A stretch of 32,352 nucleotides of DNA from Alphaproteobacteria bacterium. GTDB taxonomy: Bacteria; Pseudomonadota; Alphaproteobacteria; Rhizobiales; JAKIUO01. Made by a program: the position numbers and the translations under genes. The stretch covers positions 1-32,352 of the forward strand of contig JAJRRW010000065.1 in assembly GCA_024279115.1 (NCBI GenBank), written 5' to 3'. Each line of letters opens with the position of its first letter. Within the stretch, counting starts at the first letter, position 1. Under the pieces are notes generated by a model. The model saw nothing but the letters and a program-made list of their open reading frames with translations. It searched no databases and was not told the origin of the DNA. This document shows, piece by piece, positions 32,248 through 32,352 of this stretch.

Positions 32248-32352
32248 ATGACTAGTCAAAGCGGATCAGATGATCCAGGCAAAGGCGGACCGGCTAAAGA
32301 GCGACCGCATGCAACACCTGAAACACGCTCAACAAGCCTTAAAGAAGCGCTG
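32248..32352 (+). CDS. N-terminus of an unknown protein, cut by the window end
   Basis: An ATG at 32248 opens a frame that stays open for 35 codons to the window edge (MTSQSGSDDPGKGGPAKERP and onward to SLKEAL). AAGGA lies about 10 nt upstream. The visible part is hydrophilic and rich in Gly, Pro, Lys and Ser, with no signal peptide. It looks like a disordered leader of a cytoplasmic or membrane protein. It is divergent from the WD40 kinase. No family can be named. Confidence 0.5.
   Translation, partial: MTSQSGSDDPGKGGPAKERPHATPETRSTSLKEAL

Overview
The window looks like chromosomal DNA from an alphaproteobacterium, plausibly of the order Hyphomicrobiales. This rests on gene content: succinylase-type dapD, pcaIJF-type genes, a PCu(A)C copper chaperone, DUF805 proteins and a bioF/bioC/bioA/bioD set. 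Compact palindromic intergenic repeats and many ATGA-type start/stop overlaps fit the same picture. No rRNA, tRNA, CRISPR array, transposase or phage gene is visible.

Layout. Positions 223-4596 carry a minus-strand run: a lipoprotein, four DUF805 membrane paralogues, a LURP-one/tubby-like protein and a PCu(A)C copper chaperone. dapD (minus) follows at 4747-5601. Three small plus-strand genes occupy 5969-7925: a GFA-type zinc protein, a VOC/glyoxalase protein and a glutathione S-transferase. Positions 7981-13369 hold a tightly overlapping minus-strand operon: KamA-family radical SAM aminomutase, CoA-transferase subunits A and B, a class III (beta-amino acid type) aminotransferase, and a PcaF-type thiolase. 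A haem-type membrane protein (minus) and a frame-broken ccdA (plus) come next, then thiD, an RND/MMPL-family exporter and a coupled secreted protein. The biotin locus fills 20029-25622: bioB leftward; bioF, a short esterase and a frame-broken bioC rightward; bioD-bioA leftward. The right end has an alpha/beta hydrolase with a membrane-anchored calcineurin-like phosphoesterase, and a Ser/Thr kinase with a transmembrane helix and a C-terminal WD40 propeller. The first 35 codons of a divergent gene run off the window.

Main candidate for something new. The 7981-13369 operon reads as a complete chemical sequence: alpha-amino acid to beta-amino acid (aminomutase), to beta-keto acid (beta-transaminase), to beta-ketoacyl-CoA (CoA-transferase), to acetyl-CoA plus a shortened acyl-CoA (thiolase). 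With a PcaIJ/PcaF-type pair, one attractive substrate chain is 2-aminoadipate, 3-aminoadipate, 3-oxoadipate, succinyl-CoA plus acetyl-CoA. Lysine or an acylated lysine are alternatives. The aminomutase lacks the PGGGGK motif and apparently the two Asp residues by which classical lysine 2,3-aminomutase holds its substrate. The CoA-transferase B subunit carries Gly where the catalytic Glu of the family's SENG motif should be.

Cautions. Two genes (ccdA, bioC) are each broken by an apparent one-base deletion, and pcaJ has a one-base change at its catalytic codon. The sequence alone cannot separate real mutation from sequencing error. All functional calls come from reading motifs by eye; no database search or structure prediction was run.
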